A stretch of DNA of 64,000 nt from Amborella trichopoda (GCF_000471905.2 NW_006498608.1:4322966-4386965); one strand, 5' to 3'; counted from the stretch's first letter, positions 36,743 to 48,908 are shown. A program made the numbers and translations. The notes: a model not told the origin generated them from the letters alone.

Positions 36743-37257
36743 ATTTTCTAAAACATTTTGTTTTCCCTCTTTTTTTGGTAAACCAAGCAAATATTGCATC
36801 TGGCGTAGAGGAATGTAAGGACAGGCACAAAAACAGTCTATCCTGCAAATTGCACATAATTATGGAGATAAAAAACATTGCGTGAAGCCTGGAATATCTC
36901 CACCGAAATGGAAATTTGACAGTGGAGGGGTGATCAGGGCATTTAACCCCATGCACCAAGTGCAGATGATCTTTTCCCTTCACTGGTTGCGACTTGATAT
37001 ATAGGACTTGTATATCTAGTAATACAGTCGATGCAAGAACAGTCAGAATCATCACAGACAAGATTTACACCAATCAAATCTCCCCCAAAATTGGGTTCAT
37101 CCTTACGTACCAAAATGTTTGAGAAAAATAGTTTGCGACTGCCCCCCACCTTTTCTCTCAATACAAACAAGACAAACCAAAACCAGCTGAGTTTAAAAAT
37201 TTACGACACAAAAAATAGTGAGAGAGAGGAGCAAGAGAGTGCAAATAAATCAAAACT

Positions 37258-37361
37258 ACTTGCTCACTTTTATGAGTGACCTATAGTGCTGTGGGTATAA
37301 ATCTGAATCACTTGCTCACTTATACGAGTGACCTATAGTATTGTGAATTTTGGTAACTTGA
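37258..37361. repeat. Two-copy tandem duplication, 52 bp
   Basis: acttgctcactt, gagtgacctatagt and a gtg end occur from 37258 and again from 37310, just beyond the 3' end of the VDAC coding region. Confidence 0.85.
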
Positions 37362-37391
37362 ATATTCTTGCTTAACCACAGAGAGAGAAAT

Positions 37392-40300
37392 TTAGGACCT
37401 GAGAGCAACTGCAAGGCCAAACCTGGTGGAACTTACAGTCTTTGGATCCATTTCAGCAGAGAAGGTCATCAAGGATTTTGGCCTCCACTGCCTTTGGCAG
37501 AGCATAGCTACCTTCCCATCGTTACTGAACCGGGTTTTGACCATGGTGTAAGGATCCACAAAATGAGAGCTACCAATGGTGAAATTATTTTCGTATGTTG
37601 TGAGCTTGTGGGAAATCTCAGCAGCAACAGCAGTTCCATTGACTGGATTCACAGTGTGAAGATATGAAGCCTTCAAAGTCTCCCCCTTGTCGGCTCTGCA
37701 CAATGGAGATTTAACTGGTTTTTAGTCTTTCAAGTCTAAGACTTTATAAAGCTTACAGGCATGGGATTCCTATAAATGGGAAAATAAATCTTCGTCTTTC
37801 ACATTTGAAACTTCATAAAGCTTATAGTTGTGGGATTCCTATTAATGGGAAAATAAATCTTCAAAATGCTTATCTTATAAACAGGCTTCACGACCAAAAT
37901 GTAATGGAAGTTTCTAAAGAGCACTATAACTACAATTGCAGCAATATAGTAATGGTCTGTGCCAAATGAAGAATTTGATGAGTATCAAATTAACATATAA
38001 ATTAAGCAAAAGCAGCTTATACACGATTCATGAATGACAGACAAGACTAATATGCCCTTGAGTACAAGAGGACCACAAATGGATAAATGTACTAAATCAT
38101 GCTTACATTTTTTTATAAACCAAACATGGATGGTTCTATTTTGTTGTATAAATCAAGATCTGAGTCAATAACACAATATTTTCAGTAAATTCACAGCTGC
38201 CCAAGCAATATAATGATGCTTCAAACTGGCCAACATATTGAATTGTCCCCAAATTTATGAGGAAAGAGCTAAGCCAAAGCAATGGAATTTCAAGTACAAA
38301 ACATGTTTAGATGATATGGCAACATAATGCTAGAATGTGCAAGTTATAGAATAGAATTTTCATTTATACTTTATCCACATACCAGCCATAGAAAACAAAC
38401 AAACTGCTTATTTGACCATTTTTTATAATTAAACTACTTCTCTCAGCAGTAGAACTTCAATGCACATATTGCTGCATTACCACGGACTATAATAAATATA
38501 TGCAAACTAGAAGCACTTTCAATGAAATTTCAAATGAAGAACCAAAACAAACTAGACATACACCATAAGAGCTGCTGAGTAATCTTCCTTGGTTAAGCCA
38601 ATGCCCACATTATACTTGGTTAGGGAGGCAGTAGCCGTGTCAAATGCAACCTCACCACCGAGACTCACCTCCCCATTGCCCACAGCTGCTGAAAATTCGA
38701 GCAGAGGGGTGGGTGTCAAGCCAATGCTTGAATTGATGGCTGCACGGTCATGGAGGTACTGCACTTCGAGCTGAGGCGAAAGGTATAAAGAAATCAAGAT
38801 TGATGAGTAATGGATAAAAAGTAAAAACAAATAAATAAAAGAAGTGAAAACATACTGTAATCAATGGACAATGGGAAACCGTGGTACATATGGGTCACCA
38901 CGCACATCTAAAGGGTGCCTAGTGATGGAAAGAGAGTGCAGAACTCACAATCACGGTCATATCCTGATCTATCTGGAACCTCTCTCTGCATCATCCAGCA
39001 TTTCACTAAGGTCAGACCCCAATAACTATGATTTTCCATAGCCCATTAGATTGTAGTATAAATGCTCATATAAAAGACGTAAGAACTTCTACTTCACACT
39101 CATACGGAACTACCGACTTTGCCTGACTTGTGGTCTGGTATTTTAAAGCTGAGTGCTGTCTTTGAGCTAGGAAAAATTTCGTTGACAGTGATCGTGCTCG
39201 TGATCTACAAAAAAGCAAAAGCAAAAGTTAAACAATAAAAATAAAAAGGTGTTAGTTTTGACAATCAAAAAAATGAAAAATAAAAAATAAAAAAATAAAG
39301 TGTTAGTTTTATATAGTAAAAAAAAAAGCTCTCGCTGCCTCCCTCACACTCACAGACAGAAAAAGTAAGGACAAACGTAATGCATGACCATACAAGCAAG
39401 AAAAGAGGAGCAGAAACACAATCAGAAGCATGTGCACACATCAATATAGAATTAATGCAGCGTCTTCAAAACTGACCAAGCTATAAAAGCAAGCATAGTT
39501 CATTCGACGAAATGACCCTTACATTACAATTGGTATCCACTTTCACATCTACAGTGGTATTTCCACTCTTGTACTGTGTGCTTAGATCTCCAGTAAAGAA
39601 TTGCCCCCTCTTCAATCCGGTAGTTGTAAGTGCCTGCCAGTATACATTCCAGTACATTCAGGACAAGAGAACCAACATGTATTCTCCTACAAACAAGTAA
39701 CACGTTAGTAAAAACTAAAAAGTGCACACACACAAATACACTTACTAATAATGCATGCTATTGCACAAAAGTGTCGGGACAATAATTAAACAATTCAAAT
39801 AAATAAAAATAAAAACTATTTCAAAATTTAAATGCACCTTAGAATTGCACAGAATCCAACTCCTATGACAACCTTTAAACAATTAATAAAATCTTAAGGC
39901 TGATCCTAAAGAGCCCCATGCCATTATAAAACAAATATTAATTCTACAGGTAATAACAAATCTTCCACGGATTCATGTCTTACCAGCCCATTATCACTTA
40001 ACATTGTCAATGTAAACTTCTCATCATAATTGTAGTCTCTAGTTAGGAGATCTGCATCAAAGCCAGCAGTTTCAAGTTCAGGAGAGGAACAATTAATAGG
40101 CAATTATACAAATGCAAAAGTACTACAGTTAAAATATGTCAAATTATCATAAGCAAACACACATCTATAACCAAGCAAGTTTCTTTTCAGAAATAACCTT
40201 AAGGTTCCCAAGTTAGGACTCAGGAATAACCTTAAAGATTTCCAAGTTACAAACAAAATGATGAAGGGACATACCACTCTCTATGTACAGAATTTGCACT

Positions 40301-43300
40301 TTTACGGTAAGAGTCAGTGAATTAAAAGGGAAGGAGGTCAGGGGGGCCGAAAACAATTGCTAGGCCATATTCAAATAGATCAACTTAAAAACTCACTTAG
40401 CAATTAGCATAGCTCAAGATATAGATTCAACTAAAGCTATTAGAACAATCGATCCCAGCTTGGCCTTGAAATTTTATGTCTTAATTTTGTTAGTAGATTT
40501 CCCCATTCTGAATGATCAGAGAAGACAGAGAAAACTTTGCTGACATAGTGAAGCTAATGGCATTAAATATCAGGAACAGGTTCATCCCTGAGACAGAAGT
40601 ATTAAAAGCCATAGGAGCAGACTTAGAGTCCCAACATAGAATGCTACAAAGGATGAACAAATATACAAAAAATATTTAGAAGGAAAAGCCCTATCATAAC
40701 CCTGCAGCTGAGAGCGAAGAGGAGAAACCCCAGATTTCTAATAACTAAATTCTAAATTGACAACTATATACTAACGAGTTAATTGCTACATCTGTACATC
40801 TGTGCAGTTAATGTGAACTTCTCTTCAAAACTACGGTCTCTAGTTAAGAGATCTGTATCAAAGCAAGCAGTTTAGATCGCAGGGGTGGAACACTTCATTG
40901 CACTACAGTTAAAATATGCCAAATTATCATAAGAAAATACGCAAATATGACCGTGCAAGTTTCCTTTCAAGAAGAACCTTATGTTCTCATGGTACACACA
41001 AAATGATAACAAGATGTGTCACTATATGATCAGAGTTTGCATTTTTATGGTAAGTAGTCGGTAAATTAATTAATAAATCAATTAGTTAACTAAAGAACTA
41101 AAAAGGATTGCTAGGATATCCTCAAGCAGAACTACTTAAGACTTCACTTAATATATAAGGTGTAGATATCAGTCAAGTAACATAGATTTAACTAAAGCTA
41201 TTAGAATAATCGAATTCCAGATTAGAGTAGAAAGTTCTTATGTATCCATTTTGTCATACCAAATAAAGTGGATTTTCCTATTCTGAATGTCAGAGAAGAC
41301 AGAGAGAGCTTCACTGACAAATTAAAGCAAATGGGATTAAATATCAGGGAACAGTTCATCCCTGAGACACAGGTATTGAAACATAGGAGTAGATATCCAG
41401 TCCCATTATAGAATGCTATAAAAAATAAATAAATATACAAAACATATAGAAGGAAAGCCCTATCACAAACCTCCAACTGGGAGTGAAGAAGGAAAACCCC
41501 AGATTTCTAATAACGTGATTCTAGTGTGACAAATACATAGTAATGAGTGAATTGATACATTTGCACAGTAAATGTAAACTTCTCTGTCATAAATGTAGAC
41601 TGTAGTTAAGAGATTCCATCAGAGCTGGCAGTTTCAGGTTCAGGAGAGGAACAATTTATTGGCAATAATACAAAACAAAAGTGCTACAGTTAAAATATGC
41701 CAAATTCCCAGAAGAAAACATGCATATATAATCATGCAGGTTGCATTCAGGAATAACCTTAAGGATCCCAAGTTACAAACAAAATGATAAAGGGATATAC
41801 CACTATGTGATCAGAGTTTGAACTTTAATGGCAAGAAATCAGTAAATTAAAACCAAAAAAAAAAGGATTCCAGTCCATCCTCAAGAAGATCTACTTAAGA
41901 CTTCACTTAATATATCAGACACATAAATTAGCAGAAGCAACATCGATTCAATTAAAGAAAATTTGAATCCCAGCTTGGAGTTCAAAGTTCACATGTATTC
42001 ATTTTGTTGTACAAAATAGAGTGGATTTTCCCATTCTGAATGATCAGAGAAGACAAAGAGAGCATCGCTGACAAAGTGAAGCTAATGGGATTAAATATCA
42101 GGGACCGATTCATCCCTGAGGCACAGGTATTATAAGCCATAGGGGCAGACGTCCAGTCCCAAAATAGAATGCTATGAAAGAAAATAAATATATGAAAATA
42201 AAGAGAACAAAAGGCTCTATAACAACCCTTTAACTGAGAGCGAAGAAGAGAAACCCAAAATATTTAATAAATAATAACTTGATTCTAATTAACAAATATA
42301 TACTAATTGGTCAATTGCTACATTGTGCAGTCAAAGCAAACTTCTTTTCACAATTGTAGTCTCTAGTTAGGAGATCTGCGTCAAAGCAAGCAGTTCCAGG
42401 TTCAGTGCAATACTTTATTGCCAATTACACAAAAGTAAGATTACTACAGTTAAAGTGTGCCAAATTATCATAAGCAGACATGCATATAAAAGCGCAAGTT
42501 GCCTTTCAGAAATAACCCTAAGGTTCCCATGTTACCAACAAAATGATAAGAGGATGTGTGACTTTGTGATCAGAGTTTCTACTTTATGGTAATAAGTCAG
42601 TTCATTATAAAATACAAAAATAAAATAAAAAACTCAAAAGGATTGCTTGGCCATCCTCACGCAGATTAACTTAAGACTTAGTGTATAAGACACAGACATT
42701 AGCTCAAGAAACATAGATTCAACTAAAGCTATTAGAACAATTGTAGCCAGCTTGGTGTTGAAGTTCTTCTGTATTCGCTTTGTTAAACCAAATAAAGTGG
42801 ATTTTCCCATTATGAATGATCAGAGAAGACAGAAAGGGCTTCCTGACAAAGTGAAGCTAATGGGATTAAATATCAGGGACTGGTTCATCCCTGAGGCACA
42901 GGTATTAAAAGCCATAGGGGCAGACATTCAGTCCCGATATAAAATGCTATAAAAAATAAATAAATATACAAGAATACAGAGAAGGAAAAGCCCTGTCACA
43001 ACACTGCAACTGAAAGTGAAGAGATGAAAACCCAGATTTATAATAACTTAATTCTGATTTGAGAAACATAAATTAATGAGTCAACTGATACATTTATGCA
43101 GTCAATTTCTTATCCAATTGAATATTAACAAATATAACCTGTATCAAGATCCTTCTTTATTGTAAAGTCATGTAGGTGAACTACAGACTAAACTTTTTTG
43201 TGTTTTATAAAATTTATAACCCTAAACGTATTCTGGGGTTTTAAATCATATATCCTCTCAGCAAATGCATAATACCAAGATGGCCATGTCCAAGATGAGA

Positions 43301-44519
43301 AAGGGAATCTTCAATAAACCGAAAAGGACACTTGGGGATATGCATTGGAGCACTTCTTGCAGAGCAGCAATGCTGTTACTGATAAATCTATGTCTACATA
43401 CATTTTCCAAACTTCGAAAGTACTCAGTCATAAGGAACAATAATAAGAATTTTAAAAAAAAAAAAAGTAATATGGAACAGCTAAAGAAAATATATCAGCT
43501 TTCTTTTTCATTTTTATCAATGAAAGCAAGTATATCAGCTTTCTCATATCTATTCAGGTTTTTTTGGGCAAATTATTCAAGTGCAATTTGAAGATGAGTT
43601 GCGATTACAACAGTTAACATTATCAAAAAAAAAAAAAGATGAGTTGTGATTACAATTACACAAATATGCGAATGAATTAGAGACAAGACAGATTGGCAAG
43701 CAAATTTATGGTATAACACACTTGGGTTTTGATCCAGCATGGCAGAATAAAATAAAATATGACCGTGTCATTTTTTTTTTAAAGTGAAACGAATTTGTCT
43801 TTAATCTTTAGCAATGATATGCAAACTTATAAATCATCACAGATGCAAGTTCCTCAGGCTATATAAAGCACTACCAAATACAATATAACCATGACGATTA
43901 GCACAATCACAGAATCACCAATATTTACATCGGCAACAATTTAGAATAGGGAACTCATAGCATACTAGTATATTGTTCATTTATTACATGAGTACATGCA
44001 ATTTCCATCCTGCATTCTCATAGAAGGGTGGTGCAAATAAACTGATCTGCTGCTTCACTGGGCATTGGCAGAGGAACAATTAATCTCCACTGTGGTCACT
44101 GGCACAGGTGGCGGAGATTACATACAGTGTACAAATAATATACTACATGTACTATAGTAAACTCTTTTCAGAAGAAATGGTCCCCAAACTCAGGGATAAT
44201 AAAGTTAGATCCTTTCAATTTTTTTATATAATTAGATATCGAAACCAGGTTTAAACTTTTGAAGAACGGAAACAAAATACACCAACTAAATAGTAAGTAC
44301 AAAACCACAGCTACTGAAAAGTGAAAAGCCAACAACTGGTACAAAAGAATAATTTCAGTGTAAAACAAGCGCAGAACAATTTCATGCTCCAAAATCAACA
44401 TTGTTTTCGTAAAATACAGACACCCAAAATTTTAAGTTTTCAATCAACAACGTAAAACAAGATGAAATACCTCTAGCTTTCTTTCCAATGTCTGAGAATG
44501 GTCCGGGACCCTTGGCCAT
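37392..44519 (-). CDS. VDAC: Mitochondrial outer-membrane porin VDAC, complete, six coding exons
   Basis: VDAC forms a beta-barrel channel for ATP, ADP and other metabolites in the mitochondrial outer membrane. Exons on the minus strand: 44471-44519, 39984-40051, 39523-39633, 39118-39204, 38562-38770 and 37392-37695. They sum to 828 nt, giving 275 residues, the usual plant length. The product starts MAKGPGPFSDIGKKAR (the N-terminal helix), then DLLTRDYNYDEKFTLTM, the strand blocks GDLSTQYKSGNTTVDVKVDT and KIPDHKSGKLEVQYL, SSIGLTPTPLLEFSAAV, the GLTKEDYSAAL region and EISHKLTTYENNFTIGSSH, ending FGLAVALRS. All exon phases agree. The donor of exon 4 is GTCGGT, which is weak. Intron 1 is 4419 bp and carries a tandem array that includes ghosts of exon 2. 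The family call is firm; paralogue number is not assigned. Confidence 0.95.
40485..40672 (+). pseudogene. Unidentified coding-like segment, array copy 1
   Basis: On the strand opposite to VDAC this segment reads VDFPILNDQRRQ, then, after a one-base loss relative to copies 2 and 4, IRNRFIPE and KAIGAD. It is a decayed copy of the segment that is open in unit 4. I do not recognise the family. Confidence 0.4.
41262..41425 (+). pseudogene. Unidentified coding-like segment, array copy 2
   Basis: This is the second copy of the segment, with KVDFPILN, DKLKQMGLNIREQFIPET and a broken IGVDIQS end. It has small indels relative to copy 4. Confidence 0.4.
42017..42172 (+). pseudogene. Unidentified coding-like segment, array copy 3
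   Basis: This is the third copy, with VDFPILNDQRRQ, then a one-base loss, then KLMGLNIRDRFIPEAQ, a stop, and IGADVQSQNRML. The reading frame is lost, but the residues spelled are conserved relative to the other copies. Confidence 0.4.
42752..42952 (+). pseudogene. Unidentified coding-like segment, array copy 4 (open frame)
   Basis: This copy is open for 66 codons. Its core DKVKLMGLNIRDWFIPEAQ is followed by VLKAIGADIQSRYKML and a stop, with a lysine-rich KPNKVDFPIMNDQRRQ start. The four copies together suggest an ancestral coding piece that was carried into the repeat before it multiplied. I cannot name the family, and the segment is too short and lacks a signal for translation. Confidence 0.4.
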
Positions 44520-46640
44520 ATTTAACAGTTGCAACTGTAAAAGGTATGCTTCTATCTGTCATTAATATGACCAAGTATAACTTACTATGCTACTTCTATG
44601 GAAACAAGATAATGTCATAAAATGAATATAAATATAAGCATGCATTAAAAGAATAGAAATCATAAATTTTCCCATCTTACTATACCAAATTCGTGTCATC
44701 CTCCACTCACATAATTGCAATTTTATCCCATTATAATAGGCTTCTAAAATAGACTTCTGCTAATCATGCATATGTCCTAGTTGTTTTCAGTCACTGTCCC
44801 CAAATATGCATTAATTCTATGGATATGCTAATCCATTGAATTAAGCAAGATCGTATGGCTATGTGAGTCATGGAATACCAACTTTAGAATGTAAGAATGG
44901 GAAAAGCAAATTTACACAGAGAGGAGAGAGACAGATATGTATAAGAATTTCTCAATTTCTCATAAGAAATGGAAGAGCAAGCTTCATATGGTGATTCTTT
45001 TGAGATGCACAGTTTGTTCCAATGACTGACCAACATTACCTCTAACCAAACACAAAGTCTTCAGACCCATATATCTTTCAGGCCATCAAAATGAACAAGC
45101 TGCCAACCCTTTCACTAAAATGTGCATTCCATATCCTTGCTTTTCAGGTACTTATAATCATCATATATAAAATATAATAATAACACACGAAACTCAGCAA
45201 TGTCCAATATTTAAACCTCCCAATATATAATCTGACAATAAATCATATTACATTTTGAATTAGAGGAATTCCAATAGTTATTGAGAACCTAGCAATCATT
45301 TTCCAAACTCATCAAACAAAAGTTTGGGTAACTAAAATCTTCCATGTTGGCAATGTTTGTGCACAAATACTTATACTATGGTTTTTTCTTTTTCTTTTTT
45401 TTTTTTGGGCTGGGGGGATTGGGAGGGGTGGGGGAGGGTGGGGTAGGGGGTATGGGTCTGTGGGGTGTTGGTGGGGAAGGCCTCAATTCCAAAACCACAA
45501 AGAGCACTATAAAGCCCCTCTAATGCCCAAAAAAACACTTAAGCTTAAACCTACGACCTCACAAAAAGGCATATAACACCACCATCTCAAGGAATCTGTC
45601 TATGGATTTACAAAAAATAAAGCTTTACGGATAAATTATTTGGAAAAAAAATAACAACAACATGAGACCGCTCTCTTACATCCCCGCCTTCCCCAAAGAT
45701 TTCAGTAGCATATCTAACGAACCCAACCATACACAGTTGACTGATAACTGTAATTAAATGAGTATCCGACCACAAAATATACATAAAATGAGCAGCACCA
45801 TCAGTCATATTGAACCACCTAAAAACAACCCTCTCTATCTAACTGTACATCTGCGTTTACCATAAAAAATGGACCCATTACTGCCTGTTTGCGCGACCCA
45901 TGGACCACCAACTAGGTTAACTACAACCATATTAGAGAGAGAGAGAGAGAGACTCCATTTTAGTATTAGTTGCACACAGAATAACTGTATTAGCCCGTAT
46001 GCAATAGAGATTAGAGAGAGAGAGCGAGGAGAGAGGGATACACCATGTCTCAGGACACAATACTACAGAATAAACCCTAAACCCAACACTTCAAAATAAT
46101 ATGGAAAAAAACATATAAAACCATAAAAAATAAAATAAATATCACCAGGAAAAGAAAATGGAAACACTGAACTTTCCAGATTCATGAAGAAACACCATAA
46201 AAACACAACATTAGATACCTAACAATATAAAGACAGGTCAATATACATAGATCATATGAATGCATAACATTTACCTAGTAAAAATGCAAAAAACAAAAAA
46301 AAAATCCAAAATATGATGAATAGTACAGGGGAACTCAAAGTTTACACAGATGAAATACAAACTTAATATATGATTAACCATTTTTTTTTTAGAAAGAAAA
46401 AATGAAAATGAAAGTGATGAACTATTGATCAAATAAATACAGAAATGGCACTACCAAGCTAAAAAATGATACCTTCCACTATAAAGGAGAGAGAAAAGGG
46501 AACTCTTCACATAAGAGAGAAAGAAACAGGGAGAATGGACAGTTCCAAACTAGAGAGAGAGTGAGACCTGTAAATGTTCAAATACTGAACTCTCTTCAGA
46601 AGGGACGATGGCAGAGAGGGGAATGGAATCGGAACCACAA
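44520..46640 (-). promoter_or_regulatory. VDAC 5' leader, putative leader intron and promoter
   Basis: On the minus strand a leader exon may run from about 46,620 to 46,473 (CT-rich, ending GAAG before a GTATCA donor) and join an acceptor TTTTACAG at 44535, 15 bases before the ATG. This would make a leader intron of about 1.94 kb. Both splice sites are seen; the exon is inferred. The stretch holds CT-rich microsatellites on the transcribed strand (about 45,931-45,952 and 46,013-46,036) and a telobox-like aaaccctaaaccc at 46072-46084. Confidence 0.4.
45407..45480 (+). repeat. G-rich tract, G-quadruplex-capable
   Basis: A 74-base stretch with about a dozen runs of three to six G separated by one to four bases, after a T-rich run. 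It lies within the putative VDAC leader intron, on the non-coding strand, so the transcript carries the C-rich complement. Confidence 0.85.
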
Positions 46641-46757
46641 GACAGGAGTAGAATGGTAAAATTTGATTCCAAATGACAAAAATGCCCCCGCAGAACGTCT
46701 AATTCAAAGGTTCAATGCTTTTTTGGGTAAACCAAAGCCGCGGGTCTATAAAAATGA

Positions 46758-46763
46758 GGCCCA
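46758..46763 (-). promoter_or_regulatory. Site II element (TGGGCC) upstream of VDAC
   Basis: The sequence TGGGCC on the minus strand is the site II core bound by TCP factors in promoters of many plant mitochondrial and ribosomal protein genes (family knowledge). Its position just upstream of the inferred leader exon is suitable. The short length makes a chance match possible. Confidence 0.35.
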
Positions 46764-47000
46764 AAAAACTCTAATTCGTTGAGGCCGCCAAAAAAAGACT
46801 TTGGTACTTGGGAATAGTGAAGCTATCGTCCGTTTGAGCCTCCGTCTTAGTTTTCGGATGGTTAGTGACCTTGTGCGCAAGCCCATGAAATTTTGGATTT
46901 CGGACTCGTCGCGAAATTTCGGCGATTTTCGTACGGAGAGAAAGTACTACCGTTCCCGAGTAGAGTTTTGTCTTCTTATATTTGGAAAATGGGTGAAGGC

Positions 47001-47348
47001 TCTATAAGGTGTCAACCTTATGCTGTTGAAGTAAGGTGTACCTCAAAACTATGTCATTGAGCTTTGCGATGATATTCAAATCTATTGTTGCTTTTAATTA
47101 TGAAATTTAAAGTTAAAAAAATAGTGAAGATCTAACAAATTGATAAATACGTGAAAATTGTTAGGCTAGATAATATATTAGAAGATTAACTATTTTTAAG
47201 ACTAAAAATTCCTTTTTTTTTTCATGTCATGAATCTTGAGGTCAAGATGATCGATATGAGAGTTTTCCATCATAAGAACAGCCTTCTCTAGAGAGTTTTT
47301 TAAGTGTACTTTACTCATACAGTATAAGATGGACACCTTATATAAACG
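47001..47348 (-). mobile_element. MITE family copy 3 (minus orientation)
   Basis: The left end tataaggtgtcaaccttatg and the right end, whose reverse complement reads TATAAGGTGTCCATCTTATAC, are inverted repeats of about 21 bp. The interior matches copy 6 (attatgaaatttaaag, cttgaggtcaagatgat). It is the best-preserved pair of ends in the family. Confidence 0.75.
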
Positions 47349-47349
47349 T

Positions 47350-47680
47350 TTATCTTAAAAAACAAGTTATATCAGGTGCCAACTTTATATAAGGCACGCC
47401 TCAAAAATCCATCAAAGTTGTTTAGATGCTACAAAGCCCTCTTATTACAATCTTGATCTCGATATAATGGAATATGAAAAAGAAAATAATTTCAAATTCT
47501 AAAAATAGTGTATTTCATAACATATTCTCCACCATTATTAAAGTTTTGAGTTTCATAATTAGAATAGAGATATACTTATTAGTCATTGTTGAAATTTTTG
47601 ACATCAAATGTGCATCTTTCGGCAAGGTTTGGAGGTAGCCTTTACTTGAATGGTATGAGGTTGAGAGCGCCCTTTATATT
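47350..47680 (+). mobile_element. MITE family copy 4
   Basis: It lies head to tail with copy 3 in opposite orientation. It carries tatataaggcacgcctcaaa, a cttgatctcgatataatgga block and the tgtgcatctttcggcaaggt-type end block seen in other copies. Confidence 0.6.
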
Positions 47681-48308
47681 CCTAGTAACTTTTTTTTTTC
47701 ATCCTACTCATTCTACACATATTCGGGATCAAAGCATGGGGCAATGTAGGAATGGAAAAAAACATTGAAACTCGTGAATTGGAAAAAAGTATGCACTTTC
47801 AAAAAAAAATAGGGTCTAGGAGTTAAAAAGTTTACATTGATAAATATTATTATGTTGACTAAATGGTGGTGGCACTTCCAAAATCAATATTATAGCTTCT
47901 GGGGAGAGATGTTAAAGGAAAAATATGAAGTAAATGTATTGACTCGTCTCATTAAAAGTCTAATATCTGAAGTTGATTTTTCAAGTATTTGTAAAGGAAT
48001 TGATGTGTGATAGTCATTATATCTTAGTCATTGTTGCATAGTGGTTGGAAAGGGATATCAAACCTTGTTTTGGTTTGACAAGTAGTTGGGAGACAATGCT
48101 CTTCGAGATTCTTTCCCTGAGGTCTTCTCCAAACCGACAATCCATTAGCCTCAATCAAACATCTCAGATGAGCTAATTTTACTAACTCTTCCTGAAATAT
48201 TTTTTGTAGGTACAAGAGGATCTCGGATTCTTTCTTTCATGAGTTCCGATTACTTATGAATCTGTTGCATAATTTTTTCTATGTTCTCAATAGAGATGAT
48301 CGATTGGT

Positions 48309-48704
48309 ATGGGAACTCACAGCTTCAGGGAATTTTTCAATAAGGATATCTATCGACTGCTGCATGAGGAGAATCACATAGTGACTGATCAAGGTTTAGC
48401 AATAATAAATAATTTGCAGGTGCTGCTGAAGGTTCAGTTATTTTTACGGGTAGGTCTTAAAAAAAAACTAACTACTGTGGATGACCTTGTCAATGTTTGT
48501 AGGCTATGTTTGAGGGATAATGAAAGTGCGGACCATATTATTTTATATTGTCATTTCACTCTAAGCATGTATGATTGGTGTAGAAAGTTGTTAAATATCA
48601 TGATCCCACAAAGCCCAAAGTTGATATTCTCTCAATGGATGAATCCTGGTTTGTCGAAAATTGTCACCATGTTATTAAGAGTTTTATGGATGAGCACTAT
48701 CTAG
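48309..48704 (+). pseudogene. LINE zf-RVT domain piece
   Basis: An open stretch of 131 codons with the zinc-binding pattern C-R-L-C then H-I-I-L-Y-C and the following W-C-R-K-L-L block typical of plant L1 ORF2 C termini. It is part of the same dead LINE and not a gene. Confidence 0.75.
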
Positions 48705-48908
48705 AACATTCGGAGAGAGAGAAATAGAAAAACATCTGAAAGAACACACAGTGATATTGAAGTTTTGAAGTCCAACACCTTAGCAACATCAGCTGAATAG
48801 TTTTCAACAAACAATGATTGTAAGTTTATGCCAAAATCACATATTTTTTAGAACCCATATGATGGTGCTAAGCTTAATAATTACAAACAGACTTGAAATA
48901 CTATTTAG

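Larger units (their letters stand above)
40005..43110 (-). repeat. Tandem array in VDAC intron 1, four units of about 760-800 bp, each with an exon-2 ghost
   Basis: Landmark positions of the exon-2 stretch (plus-strand aatgtaaacttctc and variants) are 40009, 40810, 41571 and 42333, with a final trace near 43,100. The spacings are 801, 761 and 762 bp. Only the first copy, next to exon 2, is the real exon. The others keep about the first 43 exon bases and an acceptor-like AG but lack the exon 3' end and donor. Every unit then repeats the same intron blocks in the same order (ctacagttaaaatatg, caaaatgataa, cattctgaatg, gttcatccctga, agaatgcta). Confidence 0.9.

Noticed and set aside
40810..42390. 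Ghost copies of VDAC exon 2 considered as mutually exclusive alternative exons
   Set aside because: Each lacks the exon 3' part and a donor and has indels or changes, so none could replace exon 2 in frame.
46801..47007. Plus-strand ORF of 68 codons after a TATAAAAA sequence, possibly divergent from VDAC
   Set aside because: No recognisable domain, and its end runs into a MITE. A divergent transcript is possible, but a gene is not supported.
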